From: Scenedesmus sp. ARA3
Lineage: Eukaryota > Chlorophyta > Chlorophyceae > Sphaeropleales > Scenedesmaceae
DNA length: 64,000 nt
NCBI GenBank assembly: GCA_004335835.1
Contig: RWJK01001686.1
Coordinates: forward strand, 49,598-113,597
Reading direction: 5' to 3'
The notes under the pieces were generated by a model, which saw only the letters and a list, made by a program, of their open reading frames with translations, did not search any database and was not told the DNA's origin. The stretch's first letter is position 1. Every line of letters begins with the position of its first letter. The position numbers and the translations under genes are program-made. Of this stretch, positions 32,768-44,800 are shown piece after piece.

Positions 32768-35700
32768 ATGGCTCTGCTGCGTGCTGCACACAGACTGCTG
32801 GCTGGTCCTGCAGCCACAGGCAAGCAGCTGCTCTTCAAGGTTTTCTATATCAACGTAACTGCTTGCTTTGATTACTCTTCTGTGGTGTGAACCGCTGGTG
32901 CAAGAGTCTGCCATGCTGCAGCTGCTTCTGCTGCAGCGTGCAGCTCAATAGTCTCTCGTGTTGGCTTGCATTCATGCTGCGGGTTTACCTCCAGCCACGC
33001 ATAGCACCTCGAATAACTCATTGACTACCACCGTGCATTGTACCCGCCTTCTCTGCCTTGCCAGGTGCACCTGCCCTGTGCTTTGCAGCAGCCAACGGCT
33101 CCCTGCCAGGCGCTGCTGCTGCTTTCTCCTCATCTCGCGCCGCCACATCAGCGTCACCCAATGCAGATGCAACCAGCGGCCAGACAGGCAGCAGGGGCCG
33201 CACAGCAGGCGAGGCCGCACACGATGCAGCAGAGAGCATGGGCAGTAAGGGGCAGCAGGCAGGCGACAGCAAGATCGCTGCTGCTGCAGATGCTAGGTGG
33301 GTTGAAGGGGCTGGAAGCGTGAGGATAGGTTGTGTATGCTGTGCTGCCACAAGCTACGTGCGGGAAGGTGCCCGGCCCTCAAGCAGCCGCGCAGTTTGAG
33401 GCAGGCAGCTGTGTAAGCATGTGAGCGGGAAGTGCTTTGACGAACTAGTGCAATGGTTGACTGGGCGGGAATGCAGGCGCAACCTGCAGGTGCAACACTA
33501 CTGTGTTGGCACAAGCTAGCTGCAGCGTGATTCAGTTGGCACCTCGGCCACCTCAGAAGTGACAAAGCCTGGGGAAGGCAGGCGTGTAGGCTGGTCACCA
33601 TGACGCTACATCATGATCTTCTGTCACGCTGGCCAGCAGGCCAGTTTGTAGCAGCAGATCATCATGTAGCGCAGTGGTTGTTCGGGTGTGCATCCTTGCA
33701 AAACCATCGTATGCAACCTTACAAAGCGGTGGCTTTACCATCAGACTCTGTTGAGCTTCTGAAGCTCTGACGTTGCTTGAAGTATAGTGTGCATGTCCAT
33801 GTTTATGCATGGGATACGCGTAAGGCGTCACACCTCCTCTCCTGGCCATCAAACGGCGCCAACGTACCTGGTACTTGAACTAACGCCCCCACTCACTTTT
33901 CATCCCCTGCAGTGCCAAGTCCAGTGGCTTTGTGGCTTCAGGTGACGCCTCGCTCAGCCCTGAGGCAGCAGACCTTCGCATTGCAAACAGCAGGCATGAT
34001 CCACACTCTTGTCTTTGACTCTAACAGATTGCCTTTCCCTGCTCTAGCCTTTCATCTTTCCTGTTCAGTGCCAAGTCCAGCGGCTTTGTTGCCTCAGGTG
34101 ACTCCTCACCCAGACCTGAGGCAGCAGAACTGCTTCGCTTCACAGAGAGCCAGCATGCATGAAGTCATACCCTTTTCCTTACCATAACAAAGTGTCTCCC
34201 TCCACTTGTCTTCCTCATCTGTTGCCATGCAGTGCCAAGTCCAGTGGCTTTGTTGCCTCTGGTGATGCCTCACCTAGTCCAGAGGCAGCAGGCCAGGCCG
34301 GCGGCCCCGGGCTTGGGGCCAATGTATTGCTGCTGTCTGCAATGCCTGTTTCTTTCCAAAACCTGTTGCCTTTTGCTCTCCCATCCCCTGGAGATCTGTC
34401 GACTGGGAGTATCCCTGCTACCTGTGATTACATGTTTGACATACGGTATCACCCCTGCTACCTCTTCTTGTTGCAGTGCCAAGTCCAGCGGATTTGTGGC
34501 CTCGGGTGATGCCTCACCCAGCCCTGAAGCAGCGGGCCAGGCAGGCGGCCCCGGGCTTGGGGCCATGGGCGACATTGTGGATGCGGTTGGTGGCGCCTTT
34601 TCAGGAGATGGCAAGCGCGTAGAGAGGGCAGTGGAGGACCTGACACATGAGGGGGAAGGTGAGGCATATGTGATTGTATATGTGTTGTTGGCGCGCTTCG
34701 TTCCTGTAATCAAGCACGCAAGCTGTTGTGCGGAGGCGATGGGAGGTGTCTGGTGGATTTGAGGGTGGCATGTGTGCCGGCGGCCCTGGGCTTGGGGCCA
34801 TGGGGGACATCGTGGATGCAGTGGGGGGTGCCTTTTCAGGGGATGGCAAGCGCGTTGAGAGGGCAGTTGAAGATCTGACACACGAGGGGCAAGGTGAGCG
34901 CAGGTGTAATTGCCTGTGTGTTTTGGGCGCTTGTCGGTTGCTGTGATCAAGCCCAAGCTGTTGTGCGGAGGCGATAGGAGGTGTCACGTGGAATTGAGGG
35001 TGGCATGTGTGCCGGCGGCCCCGGGGCTTGGGGCAATGGGCGACATTGTGGGTGCGGTTGGAGGGGCCTTTTCAGGGGATGGCAAGCGCGTTGAGAGGGC
35101 AGTGGAGGACCTGACACATGAGGGGCAAGGTGAGAGCGGGCTGTGGCGTGGTTTTACCTTACTGGTGTTGTACTGCACGGCCGATCCTGGTGTGGAGGTT
35201 ACAAGTTACAAGTTCTACAGCATCCCCGGCTTATTCCGGCATGCGTAAATCAAGGAAGAGGGTGAGTGAGTCGAGGCTTGCATCACTGTAATGTCGTGAC
35301 ATAACCCCCTACCATGTAGTGTGGAGGTGGTCCAGTATGCGGGTGATATGCATGCATCAAATGAACGCAGTGTACGAGGCAGAATCCAGCAGCCATCGCA
35401 TAGAGGGGTACGAGATGTTATTGGCAAGGGCAGGGCCGATTGCTCCTAGCAGTTTTCTGGACTGCCATGCCCAGCAGTCTCTTTCGCAACCTGAGGGACG
35501 CTTGCATGCATGCTGTGGGCACTTTAAACACGCAGCTGCTGCTTTTTTGCCCGCAGGTGTGTCCCGCAACGCCAAGACCCCCACACCACCAGCCAGGACT
35601 GGCCCCCAGGCACATGACACACCATGCAAGTTATGCATAGCGTGGATTTACCATAACATCTACAGGTTGTGGGCATGCCAAGCATACTGCTGTTGGTGCT

Positions 35701-35871
35701 GCTGCTGCTGCTCAGCAGGTGTGTCCGGCAACGCCAAGCCTCCCCACACCACCAGCCAGGACTGGCCCCGTGGGGGCCTGCAGGAGGGCGCTGCCACACG
35801 CAGTGATGACTTGCAGGCAGAGGTGGAGGTGGAGAAGTATGAAGGTATGTGCCAGCATTGGGATACTTTCG

Positions 35872-35930
<59 letters not shown>

Positions 35931-35980
35931 NNNNNNNNNNNNNNNNNNNNNNNNNNNNNNNNNNNNNNNNNNNNNNNNNN

Positions 35981-36040
<60 letters not shown>

Positions 36041-36445
36041 CAAGACGATAGCTCCTGAGTCCTGTGCTGTGCAGTGGTCTCGTCCCGCAGCGCGGCCTGC
36101 TTCTTGAGCACAAGCGTGTGCGCTGTCTGCGAGGCAGTTTTACACATATGCTTGCTGCACACGCTCCTGCTGCTGCTGCTCTTGATCTGTTTGCGCTGCC
36201 AAGCACCATCCCCAGCAGCAGCCTGGCAGGCTTTAGTGAACGCACTGGAAAGGCGGGCTTGCAGTAAAGTTTCGCTTGCTGCACCCGCTGCTGCTGTTGT
36301 GCTGCTGCCGCTGCTGCCAGGCACCATCCCCAGCAGCAGCCCGCCCAAGTCTCCCCCAGCCATCGACCAGGACCCGCCAGAGAGCGTCACTGCGGGGCCC
36401 ACACCTGGCTACGATGCACGTGGCGGCGACAATCGCGCGATCTGA
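32768..36445 (+). CDS. Unrecognised protein, possibly organelle-targeted
   Basis: I do not recognise the family. Supported exons: a first exon from ATG 32768 (MALLRAAHRLLAG, donor unsure), one of about 33062-33295, then 34474-34658, 35719-35844 and 36321-36445. The last three join in phase 1 and end at TGA 36443-36445, giving about 250 aa. The N-terminus is Arg/Ala/Leu-rich like a mitochondrial or plastid presequence, followed by a Ser/Ala/Gly-rich linker. Conserved-looking parts are MGDIVDAVGGAFSGDGKRVE, HTTSQDWPRGG, and a Pro-rich end with IDQDPPESV and GPTPGYD. The charged, small-residue composition is reminiscent of LEA-like or intrinsically disordered proteins, but that is only an impression. 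Every internal exon is flanked by partial copies of itself, and a 50-base assembly gap sits in the last intron. Confidence 0.6.
33905..34330 (+). repeat. Three acceptor-side copies of exon 3 of the 32768 gene
   Basis: Copies begin near 33910, 34068 and 34229, each reading CAG|TGCCAAGTCCAG then GGCTTTGT and a GGTGACGCCTC-like stretch. The intact exon starts at 34474. The third copy is the longest (about 100 bases). Confidence 0.92.
34770..35135 (+). repeat. Two donor-side copies of exon 3 of the 32768 gene
   Basis: Copies at about 34775-34897 and 35005-35134 repeat 34540-34664, from GCCGGCGGCCC to GAGGGGCAAG|GTGAG. They keep the open frame (MGDIVDAVGG, DGKRVERAVEDLTHEG) and the donor, but have no evident acceptor. 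Confidence 0.93.
35553..35610 (+). repeat. Acceptor-side copy of exon 4 of the 32768 gene
   Basis: GCAG|GTGTGTCCCGCAACGCC resembles the exon 4 start at 35715-35770, upstream of it. Confidence 0.85.
35872..36039 (+). repeat. Expanded (TGC)n tract with assembly gap
   Basis: TGC triplets run from 35872 to 35930 and from 35981 to 36039, on both sides of 50 N. The true number of triplets is unknown. Confidence 0.95.
35931..35980. other. Assembly gap (50 N)
   Basis: Fifty undetermined bases inside a trinucleotide repeat; 50 is probably a placeholder length. Confidence 0.98.
36192..36232 (+). repeat. Acceptor-side copy of exon 5 of the 32768 gene
   Basis: GCTGCCAAGCACCATCCCCA and following bases match the acceptor and start of exon 5 at 36312-36345; the copy reads CAAG where the exon has CCAG. 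Confidence 0.75.
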
Positions 36446-37705
36446 GACGATTCAATCTATATTCTGGAGGGTGGCGGGGTGTAGTTGTTGCTCAAGCACG
36501 TACAAACTGTACAGTGCGCGTTGTAGCAAGTGCCACTTGCAAGTTGCTGTGTAGAGGCTGTTGTTGGCGGCATTGCGGTGGCACCAACGCCATTACTTGC
36601 AGTGCAATCCGATTGCACTGTCAGACAGCGACTTTGGGTGTCAGGGGGATGCAGGGCCCACGCCAGGTTGCGATGCACGGCGCTTTTTTTGACAACCGCG
36701 CGATCTGAGGATAGTTGCAGCTTCATCAGGCACCGGTGGCAGTGTGTTACGTGTGGTGTCAGCTGTACAGTACACACGAAGTACAGGAGGTTTTTGAAAG
36801 TACAGGAGTTGGGGCTGCTGGAGGTTCAACCTCCACGGTGGCATTGTTGCACGACTATCTGACCGTCTAGTGACTAGTACTATTTTTGTGGAGGCAGATG
36901 GATGAGCTACAGCTGCAGTCTGTTCAATGGCCTGGCCGGAGGATGTTGGCTGTCACCAATCTCGTTGCAGTTGGCTTGCCGCTGACATGAAGTTGATTTG
37001 AACCGGTGTAAGAAAGTGATACAGATGCATGTGCTACGCGGTGAGTATTGGAGCTGTCCTGGTGGTAGGTGCACACGTGGATAGAAGGAAGTAAGCGAGC
37101 TGCTCCCGATCAAGCATTATTTCGTTACCCTGGGCTCAGCCAAGCAAGGCTTGCTGCACAAAACATCACCAACATCGCCAGTACGCCAGGGCACTGCAAC
37201 ATCTGCAAGCACCTTCGATTACAGTGTTTTTGTGACCAGGTTTCGGAAAATTCCAGGGAAGTACTAGCACTCGTGTCCTGCACATGGCCAGCAGCACAAG
37301 GATACTGCGGCATTACGAAGCACGCAAGCTCTTTCATTGGCAACCCAATCGACAAACAACCCCCTTGCATGCGCCAATGCAACCAAAACCGCTACCACCC
37401 CTGCCTAGCTGCAACTACATGCAAAACAGCACAACATGCAAGTACATTTCCTACGCCACAATGATGAAGTACAGCCTCCGTACACCAAGCACTGAAGCAG
37501 AACACCTGCAAAGTCCACAGCCGCCGCCATTCCAGCAAACCGCCGCCGGTCAAAGCCGGTCAAACTCTGGTCAACGCAGCTGCTTTCAAAGCATACACAG
37601 TAGTACACCTGCCCAATCAACTGCCAGCACCACACCAGAGCAAACCACCGCCAGTCAACGCCGGTCAAACCCTGGTCAACGCCGGTCAAACACAGCTGCT
37701 GCTGT
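36446..37705. other. Convergent 3' flank between the 32768 gene and GWD
   Basis: No gene recognised. Around 36640-36715 there is a diverged copy of the preceding coding end (GGGCCCACGCCAGGTTGCGA, then CCGCGCGATCTGA). From 37545 to 37692 there are clustered GGTCAA motifs. Confidence 0.5.
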
Positions 37706-38817
37706 TCAGTGCCTGCCGTTGCCATCTCCCGCCCCTGTGGGCAGCACCTGTGGCCTTGCCTGCACCACCACCAGCTTACCCTCTCTCCACACCCCTTCAA
37801 TGTCCTGAGCAACACCTCCAAAGGCATCCTCAACTGCCTGGCCCACATCCACGATGCTGTCGATCAGGCGTGAGCGCAGGCCACCATCCCACAGAAGGGC
37901 TTCTTCTGCTGCTTCGATAGTCACCTCGTTGAGGGGCACCACAGGCACACTACAGCCGCAGCAGCAGTGGCAGCAGCAGCAGCAGCAGCAGCAGCACAGA
38001 TTTCAGCAGAGTACGTGACACAGCAACAGCAGAAAGTGCATGCATTCTCCTTGAGCCTGCGCGTTGTCATTCCTGCCTTGCTCCAGCGCTCAAGCATGCT
38101 GCATTTGTACAGAGCATGACAAGCAGGCATCTCCAACACCACTTGCCAGCCGAGCCGACCCAAATTCCCACCCTCACAACACACTATACAACTATTCTTT
38201 TTGACAACTACCCACGCACCTGTCATACAGCCCTGCTCCTGCAAAGGCCTCCAAATCCTCGCCGTTGGTGTCGCTGCGCGCAATGAGGGTGCCGCCCTGG
38301 GGCGTATACAGCGCCACGCGCTTGCTGGGCAGCGACAGCAGCTGCGGCTCAGGGGCGCCGGGTGAATCGGAGAAGCTCAGAGCACGGCCAGGGTAGTTGC
38401 CCACCTGCAGCAGCACCAGCAGCAGCAACAGCAGAGTCAGCGACAGCAGCTGCGGCTCAGGGGCCCCGGGTGAGTCAGATAAGCTTAGCGCGTGGCCGGG
38501 GTGGTTGCCCACCTGCAGCAGCAGCAGCAGCAGCAGCGCGACAGTGTTGACTGCAACAATGTTCGCTTTCACCTGAGCCCCCACTTTTGACATACAGAGC
38601 TTCATACACATCGCCCGGCTTGCCTCTCATTCAGCACTACCCTTACAGCGAGTAACAGAAGCAGCAGAGTCTGACTTACAGCTAGCAGCAGCAGCAGCAG
38701 CGCCACTCACCAGCACCTCTCCCAGGCCTGCCACCAGCTCCCCAAACATGTCGCCGTGGCGCCCCGTCAGCGGGTTGGCGGTGTGCAGCACAAACGCATA
38801 CTGGCCGTCAACCACCT

Positions 38818-38871
<54 letters not shown>

Positions 38872-41800
38872 ACCGCATCAAATTAACATCTTGTTGCCAT
38901 CACAAATTGCATCAGCAGCAGGCTGCAAGTGACAGCACATGAGCCAGCAGTGCTTGCGTAAGCGTGTGCAGCATCTGATGAGTGCAGAAGCGCATCTGGT
39001 TCCATGCAGGAGCTGTGCCGCAAGCTGGTAAAGTGGCTGTGCCCCGCACCTGCTGCAGCAGCACGCTCATCGACAGCTGGCCCTCGGGCACGCCACATCA
39101 TGAGAATCCACAGCACAAAACAGCAAAACCTGCCCGGCAACGACTTGATATGGCTGTAATGGTAGGAGATGTGAAGGCGCATGGGGTATCCTCATCGTCA
39201 CACACACCCCCTCCCTTAACTTACGCGGGTGGCGAGTTTTAAAACACCACGCGTAGCTCATTCATTCATTCATATGGCTGTGCTGCGCACCTGTTGCAGC
39301 AGCACGCTCATTGACAGCTGTCCCTCAGGCACGCCGCAGGCCTGCCTGCTCAGCCAGGCGCGCTCCGCCCACTGGCTGGCCCACACCTGCAGCAGCAGCA
39401 GCAGCAGCAGCAGGAGCAGCAGCAGCATTTGAGCTCAAGATCAGCATGTCACCTTGTAGACGTGCAGGTAAGATACATACATCAAGCAGCAGTCATGCTG
39501 GCGCTCACGTTGTTGCAGGGACAGCCATAGGTTGCCAGCACAACACAAGCAGCCGCAATGCAGAGGCTGCAGCCGTCAGGCACATACATATATATGCCAG
39601 CCGCTGCAACGGCAGCTGCAAAGATACCCATACCAGCAGCTTCAAGTCAGCACAATTGCCTGGCTGCAGCTGCGGCTGCAGCGTCTCACAAACAATGCAG
39701 TTGGCTAGCACAGAAGCATTTACCCTTCTATGGTACTGCAGCAGCCGCACCTGGTGATGGCTGCCCACATGGGTGCGCATTCGCCTGGTAGCTGTAGCTG
39801 CTGCTTATCATGCCTAGCCAACATGCTGTACAATATAGCCAATATACCACAGCAGCCGCACCTTGGTGATGGCTGCCCACATAGGCGCCCACTCTCCTGG
39901 TGATGTCCAGCTGTCTGCGCCGGGCAAGCCGGCAGCAGCAGCAGTGCGCGCCAGCTCCTGCAAGTGACAGGAGGCAGCAGGAGTGCAAAAAGCAGACAGC
40001 AGCAAGCGTTGTTAGGGTGTGTGTGAAGCGAGCACAGCAGGCATAATGCAGAAGGCGGGACTAGGACTGCTGCATGTAGGCACCAGCAGGTAATGCAGCA
40101 GCAGCTTGAGCATTACGCCAGCGCTTGCATATAGCAGACATGCTACAGACACCATATCAAGATTGCTGCAGTCCGCCGTTCAAAGCTGCTGCAGCAGGAG
40201 TAGCCTGGACCCAGGAATGCCGATCTGGCCCCATCTGTTACTAATATGTTACGTAAAAATCACATAACAGTGCGTGCTGGCAAGCCCGGCTGCTGTCACC
40301 TAGGTGAGTTCTGGTGGTGCCTGCAGCTGCAATTGCAAACTGCCCATGCACCGACATCTACCGCGATCTGTTACGGAAATTGTCATGTAACAGCAGCAGC
40401 ATAAACACAAGCAGCAAGTCCCTTGCTGCTCTTACCTGGACAAGTTCTGGTGGCGCCTGCAGCTGCCTTCGCACCAGCTGCCTGATCTCTGCCAGGGCAG
40501 GGGGCACACCTGCGCCCACCTGCACAGCACGCAAATCAGACGGAACAGTGGCACAGCAAACACAAGACGGTTCAGCAAAAGGGTTTTGCACAACACAAGG
40601 TGCATCTTGTGGATGCCAAAGGGCACTGAAACACCAGAAGACAATGTGAACTGTTAAAAACGCTTTGACCGATTCCACCAGGGATCGAACCTGGAATCTC
40701 CGGTTCCGTAGACCGGCGCCTTATCCATTTGGCCATGGAACCCTGCCAGGCTGAGACAGCATACCAAGGCAGCAACTGCTGCTGCCTGGGCAACTGTGCA
40801 GCCTGGCAGCCCACTGCCTTTCATTTGCGAGTCCAGCGTTGCTGCTTGTTGGTTTACGGGGAGGTAGGGGCTGCAAGATGCCTCTGGAGTTTTACTTTGG
40901 TTGCATCTTGTGGCCTGCTATCGGGTTCTCATGATATGTGAGCTGAAAGAGGGGCAAGTGACTCGCTCTAGGGCGATAGCTTGCCCACCCCTGTAACAGA
41001 CCTCTCTCGCTGCTTTACTGCTGCCGCGCGCACCCCTGTAACAGGCCACTCTCGCGCGACGTCTCTCTCCCGCGCCACAAAGGTACTGCCTGCTGCATGC
41101 AGCACATAACGGCCCCATCAGCCTCACCTCTGCTCTGCCTAGCTCCTGCTGCAGCTCCCTCAGCCGCGCAGCAGCGCCCGAGTTGGCGCCAAAGGCCAGC
41201 ACCTGCTCAAACGTGCCGAAGGGCAGCGCCACGCTTGCAGGAACCTGGATCCACTCCGGCAGCTTGTTGCGCAGTTTGGCCAGGTTGTTGGCCTTGGCAC
41301 CCACCACGCCTGCAGCAGCGATTCGATAACATGGTTTATTATAATGATTATAGATGAATAAACCTACACATAATGCAACGGCAGCTTGTTGCACAGCTTG
41401 GCCAGGTTGTTGGAATTGGCACCCACCACGCCTGCTGAGCAGCAGCAGCAGCAGCGGCAGCAGCAGCAGCAAGCAGATGAAACGTGGTTCAAAGACATAT
41501 TCAAAAAAGATGCAACAGCAATTTGTGACAGACAGCAGCAGAATGCAACGCATGGAATGGCAGCAACACAGCAAGGAACTGGCCACTCATACACTCTGAA
41601 AACATGATGAGCATGCAACAGCAACTCGAAAGGCGTATCTCACCAGGCCCAAACTGCTGCTCTGCCACCGCCCAGGCGCTCCATGGCGCAGGGGCTGCCA
41701 GCGTCAGCTTGCGCCCGCCCCTGCTGGCTGCGCCGGCCGCTGCGTCACCGCTTGGGGGGTCCACCTGCACTGCCATGACCTCGCCAGCTGGGTTGACCTC

Positions 41801-44800
41801 CAGGCTCACGTGCTGGCCCTGCAAGTGGCAGGATGGATGATGTACATAACGAAATGAACGGTGGTAAGCGCAGGGATTGCTGGGGGGCTTGCACATGTTG
41901 TGTCGGAGCATTGCTTCAAGCCGACGATTGAAGAGCGGCGCCATGCTGCTGCATCAAGTGTTGCTGCCGCGATACGAAATCACATGCTGTTTAGTGCTGC
42001 TGCTGTAGTTGAATGGTTGCAACTGCCTGGCTGCTGCAGCAGCCCCCGTGCATGCCCACTGCCACTCAAAGGGTGCGGGCTCAAGGCAGAATAAAAGCGG
42101 TGCAATGCAGCTGGCACGGTGCGGTGGTGCAAGCACAAATACAATCTTGTGATGGGGGAGCACTGACAAACGTTTGCCGCAGAAGGGCAACGGCATGTGT
42201 CGGATGCTGCTGCAGCTGCTGTTGCTGGAAGGAGAGGTGTGCAGCTTGCTGCGTGTGTCTGCTGTTGCTGAACAGACGCAGCCGCTCCGCCATCAGCACA
42301 CAACCCACCTGCATGCCCACAAGCCGCTGCCACTCGGAGTCCTCGAAGCATGTGGCCAGCAGCACTCCCTGGCTGCGTGCCCTGATGGCCACATGACTCA
42401 GCACATCAGTGCTGCTCTTGGTCAGCACAGCAGTGATGCCTGGCGGGATGTCCTGCAAGCAGCAGCAGCGCAGCAGTGCCGATACAGCAAGAATAAGCAG
42501 TTGACTTTAGTGGCAGGCATGCATTGTGGGACTGCTGCGCTGGCTGCATCTATACGTGATCTGGACGGAACACCCGAAGCTGGCAGAGCCTCTAGCACCA
42601 ATCACGCTGCAAGCACAGCAACTGAATTTGCAAACCCACACACACAGCTGCTTAGTCCATGCAGCGCTGCTGCTGCTGCTGCTGCTCACCTCCATGCCTC
42701 CCAGCTTCTCGCAGATGAGCACCAGCGGCTTGTCAAAGGCCTGGCCCTGGATGTCTGCCAGGCTCTGCACTGTCACCTCACCCAGTGCAGGAACCTGGCT
42801 GATGACCTGCAGGAGGGGCAGCAGGCACAGCAACACAGACAATGCTAAGCAACAACCCCGATTTCATGCAAGGCTCTGCACTGTCACCTCGCCCAGACCA
42901 GGCACCTGGCTGATGACCTGCAGGATGGGGCAGCAGGCGCAGCAACACACAAACACTGCTGAGGAAAAGTGCTTGAAAGGTGCTACTTTATGTTTGAAGC
43001 AAAGGCCTGGCCCTTGATGTCTGTCAGGCTCTGGACTGTCACCTCACCCAGAGCAGGCATCTGGCTGATGACCTGCAGCAGGCAACACATGCAGCACTCA
43101 ACATATGACATAGCCTACTTGAGCACTGATGAGCAGCATCCTGACAATTTGCGGAAAAGGGTGACAATGCCTGCAGGAAGTCTGAAAGCCATAGCAGCAC
43201 AACACATTCTGCTGCTGCAAGGTCAACATCTGGTCAAACATATGGTCAAACATATGCTCAAACCCTCACCTGCCAGGGTCCTGCGCCAGCTGCGTCGCGC
43301 AGGTGCCTCTCCAGGTCCTGCAGCAGCCCGCTCAGCACAAACACGGGCTGGCCTCGCACCACCTCCTCCCCAAAGTTGAGGATGAATGCCTGGTCCACCT
43401 TGGCTGCCTTGCCCAGCGCCTCCGCGTGGCGCTGCAGCAGCAGGCGGCAGCAGACAGCAGCATACAAACCGTGTCAGCAATTGAGCCATAGTGACAACAG
43501 CCAACGGCATCACAGGAGGCCAGAAGACATGCAAAAGTGAGAACAGGATGAGCTGTGATTCATCAACGGTGTGAAGCACAAGGATTGAACGTGCAGCTTG
43601 TCGACAGGGTGCAGGTCGATGCAGCAACCTGCCCAGCTGCACCGCCACCGTGGACGCCGTGCACGGATCAGCAGGCCACTGGATCAGAGGATCCTGCACA
43701 ACCTGATTATCCCTGTCCAAACCAGCAGCCCTTCTGTGTGTCGCACCTGTGTGTGGCTGCACATGTCATCCGCGTATCCTGCAAGCGACAGCTCCAGGCG
43801 CTGCGCTGCTGCAAGTGCCTGCAGGCCCCACTCGCCGCTCCAGCGGTTGCCTGCAGAAGCCACGCGGCCCCACAGCCTGCCGCACTGCTGCAGGTCGTCC
43901 GACTCGCACTGCAGGCGGGAAACAGTAGACACCGCACAGCAAAAGATTAGAAAACAAGCTCGGCTATCGCCGTGCGGGCCTGCCCATCTTAGCCAGTCAG
44001 ACATAGTTTTATCAATGAGTGTAGTGTTTGTGATCGACAGGCCCTTGAAACATGCATTGGGTAGGTGTGACAGATCTGTTTAGATGGGACCAACAGAGTC
44101 CAGAGTCTGCACTGTCGGTCTCAGAGGGCTGCAACTAGGCAATAAATTCATCAGAGATAGTTGAAAGGTTGTTTTAAAGTCCTACTGGTAAAATAGTACG
44201 ACTTGGGTAACACCACACGGTCACCATGCAGGTGTGCACTGCCAGTACAAGCACACTGTGCTGATGCTTTGCTGCCTGCGTGCGCTTTCCACAGTCATGG
44301 ACAGTGCACTGTACATCCGAAAAACAAGCTGCTGATCTTTTTCTTCGCTGTTTGTGAATGGTGCTGGGTGCGAAGAGGTTGGGCCTGCTGAAGGGGACAG
44401 CTGTCCTGCAAGCACCTGCACATGACACTAGCTGCTTACTTCTCGCACTGATCGCAGCCGCACCACAAACATAAGTGTTATGACCCGCAACAGAGTGAAC
44501 TAATGCATGACTGATGGGAATGTGCGCTGTGCGACGCAGTATCAGCAAGCACCTGGTCCAGTGGCGCTCTCCTGCGAGCAGCCACCGTTCGCAGCCGCGA
44601 GACATGCGACACACATGTTACCAGCCACGAGAAATTGAATGAACTGGTCACCTGTGCCAAAGGTGCACTGTGCTAGCCGATCTGGGCGGAAAGTGTTACG
44701 AGAAGACGAATGGACGCGGAGGGTGCGAATAGGCCTGTCTAAAGGGCAGGCCAACTGCTGCAAGTGGGGCAACCGCATGAGTTTGCAACATGCAGCACGT

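Noticed and set aside
34270..34956. A 228-codon open frame antisense to the 32768 gene
   Set aside because: It mirrors the repeated exon copies; the plus strand has matching acceptors and donors and agreeing phases.
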